DNA of 64,000 nucleotides from Opisthorchis felineus. Lineage: Eukaryota; Platyhelminthes; Trematoda; Opisthorchiida; Opisthorchiidae. The stretch is taken from the NCBI GenBank assembly GCA_004794785.1, contig SJOL01007286.1, positions 177,141 through 241,140 on the forward strand, written 5' to 3'. How positions within the stretch are numbered: position 1 is the stretch's first letter; every line of letters starts with the position of its first letter. The notes under the pieces were generated by a model that searched no databases, was not told the DNA's origin, and saw only the letters and a list, made by a program, of their open reading frames with translations. Positions 61,401 through 64,000 of the stretch are shown in pieces. Position numbers and translations under genes: made by a program.

Positions 61401-62934
61401 GACGAGGAATGCAGTTTCCACCAACTGAGGCAGTCAGCCAAAGCTGTACACTCATAGCACAACTAACCGGTGTCTTAGTCATTGAAATTACTTGTCAGCG
61501 CATGTCATAGGCCAGGAGCTAAGAAAGCGCGTTCCACTCATACCTCAGTTAACTTCCGAGAACACCACGGAAAGCACAAGAACCAAACAGAGACACCACC
61601 CATCACCTCATTAGGTAGAGGGACGATACCACACACAGATCACCTATTCAGTAAATATCCAAACAGAAAGCTGCATAGGTCACCCGGCAAGACGAACCGG
61701 ATTTTACAGCGCATCAATCAAGCTGGTCTACGCCTCTCGGATCATAATGAACTACCACCTAACCACAATCTAGGAGAAGTACTGCTTTGTTTTGGTTTGC
61801 AATTTATATGACACCCGTTACCTTCTACCTTGGCTTTTGGGACTACTTGTCCATTGGAAGTACCCTGTCTCAGGGGTAAGTTCTACACAGATTATTTCCT
61901 CCACAAGGGGTTGGGAGATATCATTTTGAAAAAGACCGATGAGACCATTGGAGTCAGTTTATCCTCCAGCAGGCTAAGGTGTAAGAGAACCGTTTCTTGT
62001 GCTGTGAATTATCCCAGCGATTTCCAGATTTATAAATGGTTGACTTGAAGATTGAAAACTACGGTACACAGAACCCTTCATTTATATTACCGTGCGTCAC
62101 CCACTTTTTTAAGCTACTTTAATGTGCGGGAATTTTGGAGCGACATCCTAGAAAGAAGTTGTGCGATTAGTGTCGTCGTTTCGAAGCGCATTCCGAAGAG
62201 TCAACTGTACATGTGAATTTTTTCTAAAACATTCCCCATGAACCAAACGGCATTCCTGGAAAACATATTTGAGAGGGTTGAAGCTTAAATGTGATATAAA
62301 TCTAGGATCTTGCACAAGGAACACAAGAATTTCGTTGAGTCAGCCCGGAAACAATCAAAACTGGAAACATTACCAAGATCAGATATTAGAATAATCCTGG
62401 ACAAATTTATTGAAGGTACTTCACCACACAATTTCATGAAAGCCACAAATAATCGTACTCCAGTACGAATTCACCAAAAACCTGAGCTGGAAACTGATCA
62501 CTGAAACACTGTTCAAACTAACCAACAGTGGACGTTTGGCTTAAAAAGTCCTCTCAATTCATTTTGCTTGAAGATCGTCGGTCCGTAGGTGAAATCATGC
62601 TAATTACTGCATGACATCACTACCAGAACTCGGTACACAGTAATCTCTTCGGGAGGAATCGGTACTTGGGTGGTGTTGTTAGTGAATACCGTACCACAAT
62701 CTCCTTATCAGTGTGCTCTCGTTAGGCAGAGCTTTATTCCCCAGATTACTACATTGCTTCAGAAATAGTTAAGACTACAGAACCAACCGTGATTAATAGG
62801 AACATTTCGTATGGATGCATTTATGGGAATGAACGAGTCAGTCGATTCAAGTGAGCTTATTTATGTACGGGGGAGATAAATTTCCTCCTGTGAGTCTTAT
62901 CTTGCGGAAATGAATCAGAAATCTCTTTTCATCT
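58402..62934. other. Stretch without recognised element
   Basis: Contains a 109-codon plus-strand frame (61482-61811; Lys/Thr/Asn/His-rich) and a 64-codon one (62310-62504) that look mildly protein-like but have no supporting splice sites or family resemblance. A short (ATTC)n run lies near 61284-61300. Confidence 0.35.
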
Positions 62935-63030
62935 GGCGGATACGTTCATTTGCATGCCAGTTTGGTTTTCACGAGAGATTCACATGAATCCCAGCTGGGT
63001 CTCTCGTTTATGATGTTCTTCTTCAACATC
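62935..63030 (+). repeat. Fragment of the ribozyme repeat (block B only)
   Basis: Similar to block B of the 7-kb element: CGTTCATTTGCATG, GGTTTTCACGAGAGATTCAC and TCCCAGCTGGGTCTCTCGTTTATGATG occur in the same order as there. The ribozyme-bearing block A is absent apart from CTTATGAGT. Confidence 0.5.
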
Positions 63031-64000
63031 CTTATGAGTTACTTTATGTGTTACCTCTTTTCATTCGCTTTACGTAACCTAGATAAATAGCTGTTAAATG
63101 TGCCCACAGCGGAGCCACTGTAGTGTCTTTTGCACTTTCAGTGACTAACGGTCCGCCTGTTTGTTTCCGTGTTTGCTGTCTGGATTCACCAACAGATTTC
63201 TAACCAACTTCGTCACTGGTCTAATAAAAGAGAGGAAATCATTAAAGACTGGATAGATACACAGTGCATCGTTTAGATGATTCAAACGTTCAAGAAGAAT
63301 GAAATCTAAATGGGGATTTTGCAGCCTCAAATGAATATTGTGCATCAAATTTCAACGTCACGAGGTGCTTTGAATAATTTAATTGTGTGCTTCCTATTTG
63401 ATCTTCAAGCAAGCAAATATGACAGAATGCCGTTAGGAGATAAACACCGGTTAAGACGAGCACTTTTGTATGCGTGTTTGCGTAACCTGTGATTGCGTGT
63501 TTTGCTCTAAAATAGCAGTACAAAATGAGTGGTTTGCTCCTCTGTACCGCGAGAAACTTGTACCATAGACGGAATTCATAGATTGATTCATATTCTCCCC
63601 GTGTGTGAATGTAAGACAATTCCGAGAACAGCAAATGTGTAATCCATCTGGAAAAAAGTGATTGTTTTAGCTCAGCTTGTTAAAAAATGACAAAGATCCA
63701 AAATATAAGTCTCCCACACGAGTAAAAGTGATTGGTCGGTCGGATAAACCATTACAGTGCACTGATCGGTCGATGTGCACAGGCACATCTATGTCAAAGG
63801 TCTGTGCAAATGCTAGTTAATTGCAGCGACTTCAACTACCCCCTCTACTATCTTCCCAGTTGGCTGGGACTGATGGCAGTATGCGGCGGAACGTTGACAT
63901 TCAGCACCAGTAGAACTTTCGACATGTTTTTTACATGCTGCAACAATATACACTGTTATCTCAAATATATCTAAGAGATTGTCCATTGGTAACATCATAC
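63031..64000. other. Stretch without recognised element
   Basis: Only short frames on both strands; nothing recognised. Confidence 0.35.

Noticed and set aside
1..64000. Bacterial-type features (operons, ribosome binding sites, CRISPR arrays, rRNA or tRNA genes)
   Set aside because: No long uninterrupted genes, no regularly spaced direct repeats and no RNA-gene consensus; introns and retroelements show the sequence is eukaryotic.

Overview
This is a window of a gene-poor, AT-rich eukaryotic genome dominated by old and young retroelements. The content points to a parasitic flatworm, most likely a digenean trematode with a large genome. The evidence is an RTE-type LINE whose reverse-transcriptase blocks look like trematode copies, several Penelope-like elements (PLEs) with GIY-YIG endonuclease remnants, hammerhead-ribozyme-bearing repeats, and one host gene whose exons are separated by tens of kilobases. 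This assignment is an inference from reading; no search was possible.

Host gene: three plus-strand exons (5951-6234, 49406-49863, 57265-57890) have good splice sites and matching intron phases (2/2 and 1/1). They join into 456 codons of a Ser/Thr/Pro/Asn-rich, mostly disordered protein that I do not recognise. The first intron is about 43 kb and holds most of the repeats; exons hidden inside it cannot be excluded. A minus-strand P-loop-like segment lies just downstream (58.1-58.4 kb).

Layout: 0-5.9 kb has a GATA-type microsatellite and nothing else clear. At 6.7-7.3 kb a foldback repeat carries two opposed hammerhead ribozymes and a 13-bp target duplication. At 11.7-14.75 kb an old repeat is split by a 5'-truncated RTE-like LINE; an uninterrupted inverted copy of that repeat lies at 21.7-22.5 kb. 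From 16.4 to 21.6 kb, and again from 27.3 to 29.1 kb, the minus strand carries long decayed coding blocks. The first of these ends in a PLE-type endonuclease. At 33.5-33.8 kb there is a second ribozyme repeat with its own 13-bp target duplication. At 36.87-39.24 kb a PLE insertion has nearly identical inverted arms of about 340-380 bp, each with a hammerhead-like core, and an 11-bp target duplication. A much older PLE relic lies at 40.4-41.8 kb. At 51.5-53.4 kb there is a GC-richer segment of unknown nature. Older copies of the ribozyme repeat lie at 24.1, 53.4, 56.0 and 62.9 kb.

The most interesting system is the set of PLE-related terminal repeats with hammerhead ribozymes. Three copies retain every core element needed for self-cleavage, and two of these sit facing opposite directions in one foldback insertion that contains no coding sequence.
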